NCBI GenBank assembly: GCA_963969395.1
Contig: OZ017795.1
Span: 28,129,063-28,193,062 of the forward strand
DNA: 64,000 nucleotides
Reading direction: 5' to 3'
Source: Pseudoscleropodium purum
Taxonomy: Eukaryota; Streptophyta; Bryopsida; Hypnales; Brachytheciaceae
Shown here: one piece after another, positions 34,610 through 46,265 of the stretch
Numbering within the stretch: position 1 is the first letter of the stretch
How the letters are laid out: each line of letters starts with the position of its first letter
The notes under the pieces: generated by a model
Seen by the model: the letters and a program-made list of their open reading frames with translations, nothing else
Told to the model about the DNA's origin: nothing
Database searches by the model: none
Made by a program: the position numbers and the translations under genes

Positions 34610-35510
34610 TTGAGAGGATGATAGCTAGTGAGAAAAAAGGTAAGAAAATCCAAATGAGAGGACAATTGCAAATGACACAAATATTTGCAAAAGTTCTAAG
34701 GACTTTTCAAGCTTTGAAATAGATATTGCATCTTATGTGGTACCTACTTCTAGGAGTTTAAGGTAGTAAAATTTATTTCTAATTTTTTATGGAATTTGGT
34801 TTGATTGAATATATTTAAAATTCCATTCAATTGAATAAAAGATGTTTTTTACATCATTTCATGTACATATACATGTGTATTTCAATTTTAAAGTTTAGGA
34901 AAATGCACATGTAATGGAATTACAATCATTCATCGTTAGGATTTTCAATAATTCATTGCCTAAACAATTGTTGCCTTAAGATTTCTCCCTAACATTTTGC
35001 AAGTTCTTCCTTTCTATATATAAGTAATCTTCCATTTCTGAATCCAACAAGTAGATCTCTTTGCATGCCTACATTAGCCACATCAAGCTCTAGCTTATTT
35101 ATGATCTCATAGTAGTTGTGTAACAATAAGCTACTATAACCCTAGCAATTTTGTCAATTTTAGAATTGAGATACTTCAAAATTCTCCATCTATTCTTCAA
35201 TGTCCCAAATGCTTGTTCAATCACAACTTAAGATTTTGGAATTCATGGAGTTGTTAGATTTTTTTTGCAAATCATTGGATGCCTTTCAAATCTTCATCAA
35301 ATAGGTGCAAATGGGATAGGCAACATCCTCAATCAAATAAGAGTACATCTAATACCTCCAACCAAATCATTAGATCTTGCAAAATCTCTTGTTTTTTCAA
35401 ACTTTATACGAACTAGACACTTTAAATTGGCCATCTTTATCATTCCTCTAGGTTGGATAGAGCATTCCATAAAATCTTTTATAAGTCATGTATCCCTTGC
35501 AACATAATGG
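34610..35510. pseudogene. PIF/Harbinger remnants: Myb/SANT-like gene end (+) and DDE transposase (-)
   Basis: Right of the copia target duplication the plus strand continues the Lys-rich Myb/SANT-like tail (RMIASEKKGKKIQ..., to about 34,730). On the minus strand at about 35,220-35,110 is VIEQAFGTLKNRWRILKYL, the conserved DDE_Tnp_4 (Harbinger) block I-E-x-x-F-G-x-L-K-x-R-(W/F), followed by IVAYCYTT in place of the usual AxxxLHN. Further upstream on the minus strand (about 35,510-35,420) is HYVARDT-stop and MECSIQPRG. Frames are broken. The two genes point toward each other. Confidence 0.65.
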
Positions 35511-37553
35511 AGTTGAATTTTTTTTAATTATAAAAATCACATAGTGCTAAAATGATTATCCTACTTGGATTCTCAACTAATGATATTTCCTTCATCTAGG
35601 CATTACTCTTTTCAATACTTTGATTCTCTAGTTGGATAGCCTCAAGCCCTCGATGTCATCTGCATTTAGCTCTTGGAAGCCCTGCTATATTAACTTTGCT
35701 AAGTTTTAGCTCTCATAGTTGATGCTTGCAATTCTAAAAGATGATGGTAAAAATAATAGTTGCATCTTCTTTCTCTAGTAATTTTGGGCTTGGATAGATC
35801 ACCTTAAAATGATAGGATGAATTTTTGGGGAACAACCATTCTCATCTCCTTCTCACCTTCTATGCTTCCATGGAAGTATCTTTGTTGGCCAACTACAAAA
35901 TAACCAATGAAGTTTAGGAGGATAATGATCTCAATAATTGTGTGCGTCTCAACAATTTAGGTAGATTGTATGACTAGTTAACTTTCAGTGAACAATTCTA
36001 TAACCTAATCTATTTGCCATCTTTTTGCATTGTGTCCATACTTTAGATTAGTCATGATTTGTGTTGCATCTACTATATACCAAGCAAAAATGGGCGGAAT
36101 TCGAGAAATGTTTAATAAAGAACAATTAATTCAATGAGGCATGGTGCAAATTTGAGTTTGTTCACAACTAGAAAGATGTGTGATAATGCAAAAACATAGA
36201 ACGTTGCTCATGTACAATCTTTGTTGTGGGCCTACTTGTTATTGTAGACATCTTAAAGATGCCTTCATTCTTAGTTTGTACATGAATATGCTCCATGCTC
36301 ATTTTGGAATGGAGGAAGTAGGATAAATTGGTTAGTGTATGGGTGTATGCTGGTTTGGTATAATAAAATTTATTAATAAATAAATTTCTATGTCCCATGA
36401 AGCTAAATTTTGATGAAGTGGCATATTATCCAATACTCATGGAAATTCCATTGGTCACTACATTCCTACTAAAGTGAGAGCTTCAATTCAAGTGTACTAA
36501 ATTTCAAATTGGACAAAAAGAGTGGGTATTTGCTTGCCACTTTTCTTGAATCTTCCTTTTTCAAAAATACAAAAGTTAGTGTTCAAGAAGTTTTTTGAGT
36601 TCTACTAGCTATTTTTCTTCAATTTTCAAATTGAACTAATTTTTCAAGTACAATTATTTTTTCTATTTATAACTCGAACTAGAAAATTTATTGATTTTTT
36701 CAACAATTTTTTGTTGATGTCTTCAAATTGCAATTGTTTATTTTTTCAATTCCATTAGCTAACTTTGAACTAGCCACTAATTCTTTCCAAATATAGGCAC
36801 AAGCATTTCAATGAATTACTTCTTTGGGACAAATTACTCTACTCAGATTCCACTTCATGAACTAATTAATGGCAAATGAAAAATTCATAGTCTTTGCATT
36901 TATTGAAATGAAGAAATGAAGCCAAAATTCATTCGTTTGGCACACATTATAGAAAATCTAGACCTAAAAGTGGGCTATTTGACTTTCTAAAATTGTACAA
37001 ATCCAAGGAAATAAAACAAATTTTTTTAGTCCCAAGTCTTGCGTGGCATACACCATGATCGTGTGAAAAAAATAAAAAAATAAAATTTTTTAAATTTTTT
37101 AAAAATTAGATATTTTTTTTCTTCTATATTTGCACATTTACATGCAGTCAAATGGCCTACTACTCGGTCCAAATTTGCTATATTGAATTGTTTGCTACAT
37201 TGGTATAGGGTTAATATTTTCATGTAAGGTTGAGGGTTGAGAGGGTACACTCTTAACCCCTAAAGGATGGAATCTATGACTGTGTAGTTAAATTTGAAAG
37301 TCTCTTACTTTGTATCTAATATTTCTTTGCTATTTATGAGTGAGATTTTTTGGTTTTATTTTTCAAAAATCAAATCAAATGTTTAATATTTGTCATAAAA
37401 TTTTCAAATTTTTCAAATTACCTTAATTTTTGCCAAAAAAGTAAAGAAAATTCATATCAAATACAAATCATGTTCAAAGAATCTAAAATTTTCAGAATAG
37501 TAGCAGATTATAGTGTAGAATGTTGAGGTCTAGTAAAAAATTCTTTGTCATTC
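35511..37553. other. AT-rich stretch, no gene seen
   Basis: Could include further Harbinger transposase relics toward 36,100 on the minus strand, but I could not read a convincing motif. The remainder is A/T-rich with stops in every frame. Confidence 0.45.
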
Positions 37554-37840
37554 CATATTTAGAAATAAGGTTATAGATACTCAACTTAAAACTTCACTAA
37601 AATTTTAGAAGCTTATTGTTTTCTGATTTTGACATTCATATTTAGAAATAAGGTTATAGATACTCAACTTAAAACTTCACTAAAATTTTAGAAGCTTATT
37701 GTTTTCTGATTTTGACATTCATATTTAGAAATAAGGTTATAGATACTCAACTTAAAACTTCACTAAAATTTTAGAAGCTTATTGTTTTCTGATTTTGACA
37801 TTCATATTTAGAAATAAGGTTATAGATACTCAACTTAAAA
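37554..37840. repeat. 83-bp tandem repeat, three full units plus a partial
   Basis: The landmark agaaataaggttatagatac begins at 37,561, 37,644, 37,727 and 37,810, exactly 83 bases apart. The units look identical to each other by eye. Each contains acttcactaaaattttagaa and ttgttttctgattttgacat. The array ends in gaaatcattttgaatgtc. Identity this high in a decayed neighbourhood implies a recent amplification. Confidence 0.93.
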
Positions 37841-38432
37841 GAAATCATTTTGAATGTCAAAATCAAGTTTTCAAGAAAAAAATCTCAAAGTATTAATATA
37901 CTAGATAGTACTGATAAACTACCCCATATAAAATTAAAAAACACTTGAAATGTCTTGAACTTCATGTCTTAAACAACTGAAATTCTCAATGATGCGGATA
38001 TAGAATCAAAAAAGTTGCACACAAAAAACAGATGAAAATGATCCATTCTTCAATAAGCACAAAGCTTAGTTGATCATCCAATGGACACAAAACATTCTAC
38101 GCGTCCTTTCAGGGTTCCAGGGTTAACTGAATTGATATGGTGCTTCCATAAAAGATTGTGTCTTTGGTTTACATTTCCTAATTTCGACAACTGAACGAAG
38201 TCTTAGCTTGCAAATAGAGAACCTACAAATAAATTTCAGAAGCCATTAAATAGAAAGATACTGTATTACTGTTGGCAGTCAATCTAGCAGTAGACGGGAT
38301 GGCATTATGAATCAAATATTCAAAGCGGACAAACTGGGCTGTGGAGCAATGACCTCGATCTGGCAAACCCTCTGGCTGCAAGCTTGCCGAAGAGGACAAG
38401 GTGAGCACCAGTGGTCGTTCCGGCGTACAAGG

Positions 38433-41400
38433 TTATCTGTCCGAGAGGTCTTCAGCAGTTGCTTTATCGACATGGTGAGTTGAGATCGGGCTGTGGCAGC
38501 TTGTTCGGTCAGAATCTGGACATTTCTTCAGCCATAGTCCTGCTTGAGAAAAAGGAATCAAAAGCTGCTGGAGAGTAGGCAGGATCCGGGCGGCGGAACT
38601 TTCTTCTCCTCTCTTAGCAAAAAGATAACTGGGCATCTCAACAGTGCCATGCTCAGCAACTGGACGCACCACAGCTTGGTCCTTGCGCGCTGCTTGTGCA
38701 GAGAGCTTGTGGTAGATCACTCGGAAGTAGTGTACATAGTGGAATAGGAAGGCTGCATATATACAATTTGGATCAAAGCCTTCGTCAATCATTCACAACA
38801 ACCGGAGGAAGGGGGGAGGGGGTGGGAGGGGGAGCTAATCCCAACTTACTACTGTGCTGTGATTGTGCTGTGAGGCGTTGCTCATTTCATACGAAATTTA
38901 TATGATACCTGAAAGACTCAACTTATAGTTTTCGTAAAGGCCATTCTCAGCTTTCATGCATGGACTCATCTTTGTACTTCATTGCTACCGACCTCCTCGT
39001 TCTTTGCCAAGTTTCCATATTATATATCTTGTTTCTTTTTCTTTTACTATCTGTGACCATTAATAAATCCCTTCAAAGTCTTTGAATTCGGTTACAAATT
39101 GTAATTCTGCAATTTCACAGCACACGGGTTCGTTCAGTTGATTCTTTAAAACTGCATGCTTACATTTCCTCAGGACCATACCCACTCCGTACCTGGATTT
39201 TGTGCTGTGACTTGCTCAACCTGCTGAGGCGTCAAGAGTTGTTGCAGGTAGTAAAGAGGTTTGAAACACGGCAGCTCATAACTGTGGTCGGTAAGATCTA
39301 GGAAATATCCTGGATGAGAATACTCTATGGGAAGTGGCTGATTATCAAAACACCTCGGAGCGGCTACTGCAAGGAAGGAACTCCAGTTGTGAGGTCTCTT
39401 CTTGTAAGGAAATTGAAATACGCTTGGGCCAGCTGGCCCATATTCTGGCCAGACATTGTCGACACCAAACTCCGTGGTTGGAACTTCACTTGCTTCCAGA
39501 ACCCTACCATTTGAACTTTCGGAGGTCTCCACTCCTGTCTGTAACACCAAGTCATGATCACCTTTGCATTGGGAATTGAATATGACTGTTGTAGACGACG
39601 TTCTGGTATTCTTTGTTTTCTCATCTGCGACTTCGGTCTCTAAGCGGCCTGCAATTGAGAATCCTGATCCAAAGGGATACCCATCATTTCCACACGCTGC
39701 ATCACTCTCTTGTTGCTGTGTGGGGCCATCTTGGCTCTCTTCGAGCAAAGGCTGTGTGACAGGATCCGTAACGTCACAAAAGACCTGCTCTTGACCCCTG
39801 CGTTCGAGAAAAGGTGGTTGATAGGCGTGGTTATTCATCAATCCAGCGCAATTGCGACCATCCTGTTCACCGCTAGAGACATCTGCGACGAGCGAACTTG
39901 ATGCAACTAGACGAGGCCGTTTGGGGATGCTGGTTCGGGTTTTGAAACATTTCAATTGGCAGCCAGTCAGTCTAGCGGAAGAGAAAAGATCACAGTCGTT
40001 GGAGTCTTCATTCGAGTCCGAGGATTTTCTCTTAGATCTTCTGAATTTTTCGTTCACATTTTCCAACTGCTTCCGAAAATCGGTATGTACTCCCAAATGC
40101 TGAGAGAGTTCGATCGAATCGTTAGCAAATGCGTCATCGCTTTCGTAACTACCATTTGTAGATTCATAATTGAAATCTCTCCTTCTCGCTGTTGTATTCT
40201 TTGAGGATCTCAAGTAGTGTGGGGCGCAGCTACGAACGTTACTTTGCATGGAAGAACGTGCTGCAAGTATCAATGAATCCCTTGTAAGGCATTTGCGCAG
40301 TCCTTCTGTACTAAATCATAACTTGAAAAGACAATTTAAAGGATCGATCTTTTACTATGACTGAAGAATAGCAATTTCTTTTCCGCTATGTATAGATTGT
40401 ATTACATCAATCTTGGCGCAAATGGCATACATCTTCTAGTTCAGGCCCCCTCCCCCTCTTTTTTCTGGTTGAGACCAGTGTTGTATGGGCATGGCAACAG
40501 AAAAGGACCCTCTCCCTGACATGTACAACACAAGTTGTTTGTCGCCAAACCCATACCACACTGGTTGGAACGACCCAATGATGGATTTTCACATGCTGTT
40601 TCAATGGGTTTAACGCCAGGTCGTGAATGTGTAAACCTCCTACGATTTGAGCTTCTCCTTCATAGACGAAGGTTGCGCACAGACACAAGTACAATTTAAG
40701 TCATATTGAAGTGTAAATGCATTTATGGTCTGCTTGCCTGAGAGTTCGCTTAGATAATTTATCACTGCTTCCGCACCAACCCAGTGGTAGGTGCTAGATG
40801 CTGAATATCTTTTGGGTACACACCGCTTGACGAGGTGCAGAGTTCCAAAAATTCTCAATATCTCTAATAGTCTCCTTCCTTTCACTGAATGTCAAACAAC
40901 CGAGTGGGAGTTAGCTTGCAAATAGCTGCTTGGGACAGTGACAGAACAAGTGCTGGCTGTCGAATGATATAAAAGTGATGTATATTGTTGACCATTAGTA
41001 AACCTAAACTCTAAGATTTGTTGATGGATAATACTCACGACGAAGTTCTTCAGCATCATTGTCGTCATGATGGTTGGCTTGGAAGATGGTGAACGCTTGG
41101 TCCCATGAGACAGGGGCGGCCTGCATGGGTGTAACACATGCATTTTCAGAGCAGTGAATCATATGCGGAGATAGCTACGAAGCTCAAATCAGTATTCATG
41201 CATCCTTTGCAGTTGCTCTCTTGGGGATTACAGCGTTTTAGTAGAATTTTTCTCCACTAAGAGGAATGCTTTAGATAATTTAGAATGCTTAGACACATAC
41301 CACATCAATCAAAAATAGTCGAATGAGTCTCTTGCTGAGACCAAATATTGAATTATCCACCGTCTCGGCGTCTGATGCATCTCAACCAGGAGCAGGAGTT

Positions 41401-44400
41401 AAAGTTAAATACAGTCACTTTTGTAGAAGCTTTTAATCTACTAAGAAGAAAAATAGGTATAAATGATCTGCGTGTCAGTTTGTTCTATAAAGGACTGAAC
41501 CTCAGATTGGAGGACATCTTTGCAAAGGTTAGTTTACATGATTGTCTCTGATATTTTACATATGCAATCTGGCTTACTCACGTCGAAAAGTTCGCTGCTG
41601 TATCAAAGAAGCGCTCGGACCGTTTTTAGATCCTGCACTTTGCACCTTTGATTTTCTTCTCCCGTTTGGATTTAGTTCCTGACATAAATGCCAAAGTGGA
41701 AGCATATCACCTTAACATCAGCACGTGACACACGAACAATGGTCCAGATTTTATCCCGAGAACTGAAGGCCAAACTAGAATGAAGGCTATCATTCAAGAG
41801 ATGTGAGATAGTAATCCTTAAAAATCTCTAAAGAAACAATATCGACAGTGATGTGTCACTACTGTACCGTACGTGGGGACTTCCTCCTGAAGATCGTAAC
41901 ATAATTCAATTCAAAAATATTTCTCTTGGAAATGATTAGCACCTTAGACAATTTTGTGAGGGTGGACATTATTGACGAACTACCGAGCCATCTGTACTTT
42001 TCTTTCTCTTGCTGATGCACTACTCCAACGCTCTGAAGAACGCTGAGGATCTCCGCCACGACCTCTCGTTTAGAAACTGTTCAAACGAAGCAATTAGTTC
42101 CCCTCATAGAACTAACTAAACCAGATCGAATATATGTAGTCTGCTGAACTCAGACTACTCCTAATAATGTATCTGGGAATATTGAAAGACTGGGGAATAA
42201 TCCTTTTGATTCTCACCAACAATCTTTGCTAGCGTCCTCAAGGATACGATTGACTCAACCGGCTTTAGGGAGCAGACTTCCAAGACCCTGCCAAGTCCAA
42301 CCGGGTTTCTGGAAATTGAGGGATCGAGTAAAGAAATTGTTCTGCTAAATTTATATAGGTACAAACAGAAAATTTTACAATCAATTACGTATTTTCCATT
42401 GTCAAATGTTTAATAATAATTTGTTGCTTGTTGCAGGTGATCATTTCCTTTTTGATTTACTTACCTGCTGGTAACATGAGGCACAGCATTCTCGATGACA
42501 TCGCCCTGAGGGTCGTCAAAAGCAGGGTTCTTGCGCTGCTCCTCACCTGTCACAGCAGCCACCTGAAAGATGGAACCGACTGAGAATACTGTCTTGAATC
42601 GTGAACTGCATCTCGTGGATGCCCTACACATGGTGACCAACTAGAGTGGCAGTATTACAAAGCGAATTATTAAAGTATAATTCAGGTTATCGATACTACT
42701 TTCGTGTGTCCTGGTCATGTAAAGCTTATACCGCAGTTTTAATTCACTTCCCCGTTTCAATTCACGAGATAGCAGAAAATTGTAGCTCAAAGGTGGAAAC
42801 TCTCAGAATTTCCGTTTCACCTGCTTATTTGAGGATTCAATTGTTGCATTAGGCATAAATAACACTGTAGCTTTAGAGGTAGATGAATCGCTTTTTGGCA
42901 TCTCCTCGGTTGCTGTTGTTTTTGATCTTGAGGGGCTCGTATTTGAAGGAAGAGCTGTAGAGGAACACGATAATGTCATCAGGGCTGGTTTTGACATCTA
43001 CAGGTTTGAGCAGGTCCTAACTTGGCCCTCGTCAGAATTGATTAAATTGCAAGCAGATGCTGCTGAAAACTCAGGATTAGTCCACGAAAACCGTCGACTA
43101 TTTCAAGATCATCACAAGCACAAACTCATAATTGAACTACACAAAGTTCTCTTGAAGGATTAGGAGAAAAGTAGCGGAAGCTCCACCTTGAAGAGGTAAG
43201 CGGCATTGAACTGGATTTTGATAGTCACTCAATTGGAGCCTGCTACTTCGAATTGGTGACGGACCGTTAAGTGCACCTGCTTATGAAGGACCGTGCACAC
43301 ATTTTAAGAGTAAATTAACCTCTGCTATACAGAGAATTTCAGCTTTCGCAGCTACAAAGCCTTACACTCTAGAACCATTGTCGATCTCTGCAACCGCAAT
43401 TGCACAGATTCTCAACCATCAATTCTTCTCCAATCTATCAATGCTTAAATTGGCGTACATAGTCGTCGAAGTACGTTCAAATTGATGCCGACTGACTGCC
43501 CGAACTATTCAATAGTAGGCTTCCACTATCATTAATTAGATCGAGAAGCGGAATAAACTCTAATGAAGCGAAAAGGGACAACTGTCCACTTTGGGACAGG
43601 ATTCCCTAATTGCCTAGAGATCCTAGGTGCTCGAAAATATTTTTTGAGACCTCGAGGATCCTCTCAGAGTGAGAATTCTAGAAACAACAGCCCAATCTAT
43701 CAAGAAGATATCCCTGACTTTGACTCTGTTTTAATTGCCAAAAAATATGTCCTAACTATCGACCCCTACCTTTCAAGTGGCAATGTAGCTTGAACGAAGC
43801 AGCACCAAGGGGAGCATCATTATTTGCTAGGACTCGAATGCTGCTGGAGACTGTTGTTCCAAGTAACTGATGTCTATCGTCGTAGGCAGCAACGAGCAAT
43901 CTGAATTTCGAGGTCTCGTGCCGGGGACAAACGTGAGTGCTGGCCTCGTCAATTGCGATGTACAGATGCCGAGGCTCTTTCCAAGTGTCCTCTCCATCCA
44001 CGGCCGCCGCCCCTCGTCGCGGCATTCTACCAAATCGTTGCAGACCTCGAATCACAGAACCAGTGCATCCTTTCCTGCATTTTGAGCGTGTGACTGGCAT
44101 CCAATGATACAACACGGTATGCTTATCGTGTCTCGTTGTCCCGTAAGGACTCGAGTAAACCACGTAAATGTACAACTGGATACGCGCGTTGTTAACGAAT
44201 CGCACATGGAATTTCAGACAACTTTCTCGAAGCTGCTCCTCCACTTCAGTTCCGACGATGGTCTCGATTGCTTCTGAAACCCGCAGCTCCGACAACTTGC
44301 CGCCACTAATATCTTTAATTACCAGTTCAACCTGATTGTACGAGCACTTTTGCTTTCCGAGTTTGTACGCTCTGCATAAGATCCGAATGGCGTTAGCATT

Positions 44401-44943
44401 GGAAAGGGTGTAAGTGAACGAATATAAATTATTATCGCGCGGCAATTAGAGATTACTAGATTAATCAGCACAGGTGATCGAACCGCACGGCTCATCCCTG
44501 TTTGCTGCATACCTAAGACCCCTGGAATACCCTGATGCTAATCAACCCTTGAACGACCGTTGCTCCCATTCTGCCTTGTGCCGGAGGTGTATTTCAAAGG
44601 TCAACGGTGAGATATCATTGAAGAGATCCTTTTAGGCACCACCGATTTCATTCAAGAAGCGAATGCACGTGTACTTGTGTATAGATTACCGATCTTGAAC
44701 ACGTTGTGACGCTAGCACATATATTCTGGCCTTCAGAAAATCACCTATGGACATAGATACGCAATATTCGTACAATCGTGCATACCTTAATTCCGGTTGT
44801 TCAACAATCGCCACCGCAGTACTCGTCGACTCAGGGCAGAGAATCTCCGATGTCCTTAAACAATTTTTCCCACCGGTATTTTCCTTGCCATTAGTTAGCC
44901 GCAGCTCCTCATCACAGACCATCTGCCTCCTCGTAGGCATCAT
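38433..44943 (-). CDS. Divergent E2F-like double winged-helix protein with N-terminal beta-rich domain, 11 exons
   Basis: Exons: 44,786-44,943; 43,770-44,371; 42,465-42,546; 42,217-42,308; 41,984-42,076; 41,582-41,632; 41,301-41,380; 41,039-41,120; 40,777-40,884; 39,193-40,260; 38,433-38,752. All junctions are GT-AG and every phase matches, giving about 911 residues. Residues 53-254 are an unrecognised, strand-rich domain (HVRFVNNARIQLYIYVVYSS; SSSIRVLANNDAP). Residues 282-343 resemble E2F winged helix 1 (REVVAEILSVLQSVGVV ... YRWLG). Residues 372-450 resemble helix 2 (GLSKRLIRLFLIDV; GRRLLEILRIFGTLHLV ... YHWVA), the order seen in atypical E2Fs (E2F7/8, DEL). The RRxYD DNA-contact motif is degenerate in both. 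Basic patches RRSKRK (523) and PKRPR (563) suggest nuclear entry. The 460-residue C-terminal part is unrecognised. The exon 7 acceptor could instead be at 41,371. Start: ATG 44,941-44,943, preceded by an in-frame stop. The gene model is firm; the function is inferred. Confidence 0.8.
42786..43166 (+). other. Protein-like open frame antisense within intron 2 of the E2F-like gene
   Basis: Between a stop at 42,783 and TAG at 43,161-43,163 the plus strand is open for about 126 codons, with balanced, protein-like composition (FEDSIVALGINNTVALEVD; SVAVVFDLEGLVFEGR; VIRAGFDIYRFEQVL). It has no ATG near its beginning. A possible acceptor (CTCTCAG) precedes AATTTCCG at 42,807, and possible donors lie at CTACAG|GTTTGAG and GAGCAG|GTCC. 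I recognise no family. It may be an exon of an antisense gene, a relic of an inserted gene, or chance. Confidence 0.3.
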
Positions 44944-45189
44944 TGGAGGATTTTTAAGGATTTAGAGATCGTGGACGTCCCCGGCTTGCAGCCTTGATTG
45001 TAGTTCAAACGTAAGCAGACTTTGAGAATTTAAAGTCTCGACAGAATGGCCACCGCCTAATCCAATATAACGATTGCAATCATTTTTAATGAAGTTATTA
45101 AAAGAATTATTCTGGATCGTCACCAATTTGTTGCGAGAGCAGAGGTTGCTGGTCAAATCACTCCAAGTGGAAACGATGATCAATCACTG
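44944..45189 (-). promoter_or_regulatory. Immediate upstream region of the E2F-like gene
   Basis: Inferred 5' UTR and promoter from position only. No protein-like frame and no recognised element. Confidence 0.25.
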
Positions 45190-45375
45190 CAACCTCCGCC
45201 CCTTAACATAAGCGAGTTGCCTACACAGGGGATCCAATTACTCGTAACGTGCCAAAATTTCCTCCACTCGGCAATCTGTACACTAAACCCTACGAGAGCT
45301 CCAACTAGAGGTAATTTGGATCATAAGATCAGGTTTAAAACTGTTGCAGGCTCCGAAATTTACTTTTCAAAGACA
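45190..45375. repeat. Duplicated segment, copy A (partner 48,490-48,700)
   Basis: Shares caatcactgcaacctcc, 'gcgagttgcc(t/c)acacag', gggatccaattactcgtaac, 'tgccaaaatttcct', ctcggcaatctgta, agctccaactagaggta and 'aggtttaaaactgttgcagg' with 48,490-48,700 in the same order and orientation. It lies upstream of the E2F-like gene. The two copies differ by small indels. Confidence 0.88.
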
Positions 45376-46265
45376 GTGCCAGTGATTCTAATAAAAAATT
45401 CCAGCGTCGCCTGACAAATCCGAAACAATCCGAGACAACATTCTCTCAATTCTTCTAATGAGCAATTAATCTATAAACATCGAAACTGCGATAAATAAAT
45501 AGACTAATCTCCATCACACGACTGCTCTTAACGCCACCAATCAACAATTAAGCAGCTAGCACGCATTATCCTCAGATCATCTCCTTCTTGAATTGCACTT
45601 TTCTAATCCGTAGACTTAATTCCTTTCCTCAATTTTTTCTGTCAATGTAGCCGATTACTCGATCTACAAGCTAGAAAGCTCAACCAATCATCAACATCAG
45701 TCCAGAAAACAGATATACCCGATACAGAGCAATTAATGCACACATCCGATCCACCCGCGCAACATTCAACCCCGCATTTGCCCGACGACATGAAAAACTC
45801 AGCGAGCCAAAGGAAACCTTAATGCGGCATCGAGCTTATCAAATCACGAAACAATCACAGAAACGAGCTCTCCACCAGCGCTTTCACTTCGGTCCCCTAT
45901 GGAATTAGGTACCATCCGATGGTGTGATCTACTGCTTCGATCCAATTCAAATCGCAGAGCGTACGTGTTTTCAAGGACATGAAAGAAACGTCAATTAGAG
46001 GAGCTGCAAATCAGCAAAGACGCATTTGCAGAGGTGAGCACGGAGGCATGGCAAAGAAGCTGCAGGGAGAAGCAGCGAGAGAGCAGTTACAGCAGCCATG
46101 GAAGGCACCAAGAAAAGTGGCAGAAAAATGGCTTCAGTTAAGTGTAGAGCTTCAATGGCCAAGTATGGAGAGTGGTGAAGCACGGGCAGGGCTCCGGAAA
46201 TTTATTTCTCTGCCCTGGCGTCCTCTTGGCATGTGGGCAGGTGGATTCGGGGTGAAGTCTTAAAA
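45376..46265. other. Gene-like composition but no supported gene
   Basis: Less AT-rich than what follows at 46,270. A plus-strand frame at 45,979-46,263 (94 codons) is Gln/Trp/Ala-rich with no recognised motif. A minus-strand frame over it is hydrophobic. Either could be noise in promoter or leader DNA of the minus-strand gene. Confidence 0.35.

Noticed and set aside
37554..37840. CRISPR-like array
   Set aside because: Units are contiguous 83-bp tandem copies without unique spacers, in a plant nuclear context.
45979..46263. 94-codon plus-strand frame
   Set aside because: No family motif and a competing frame on the other strand; could be leader DNA. Left as unassigned.
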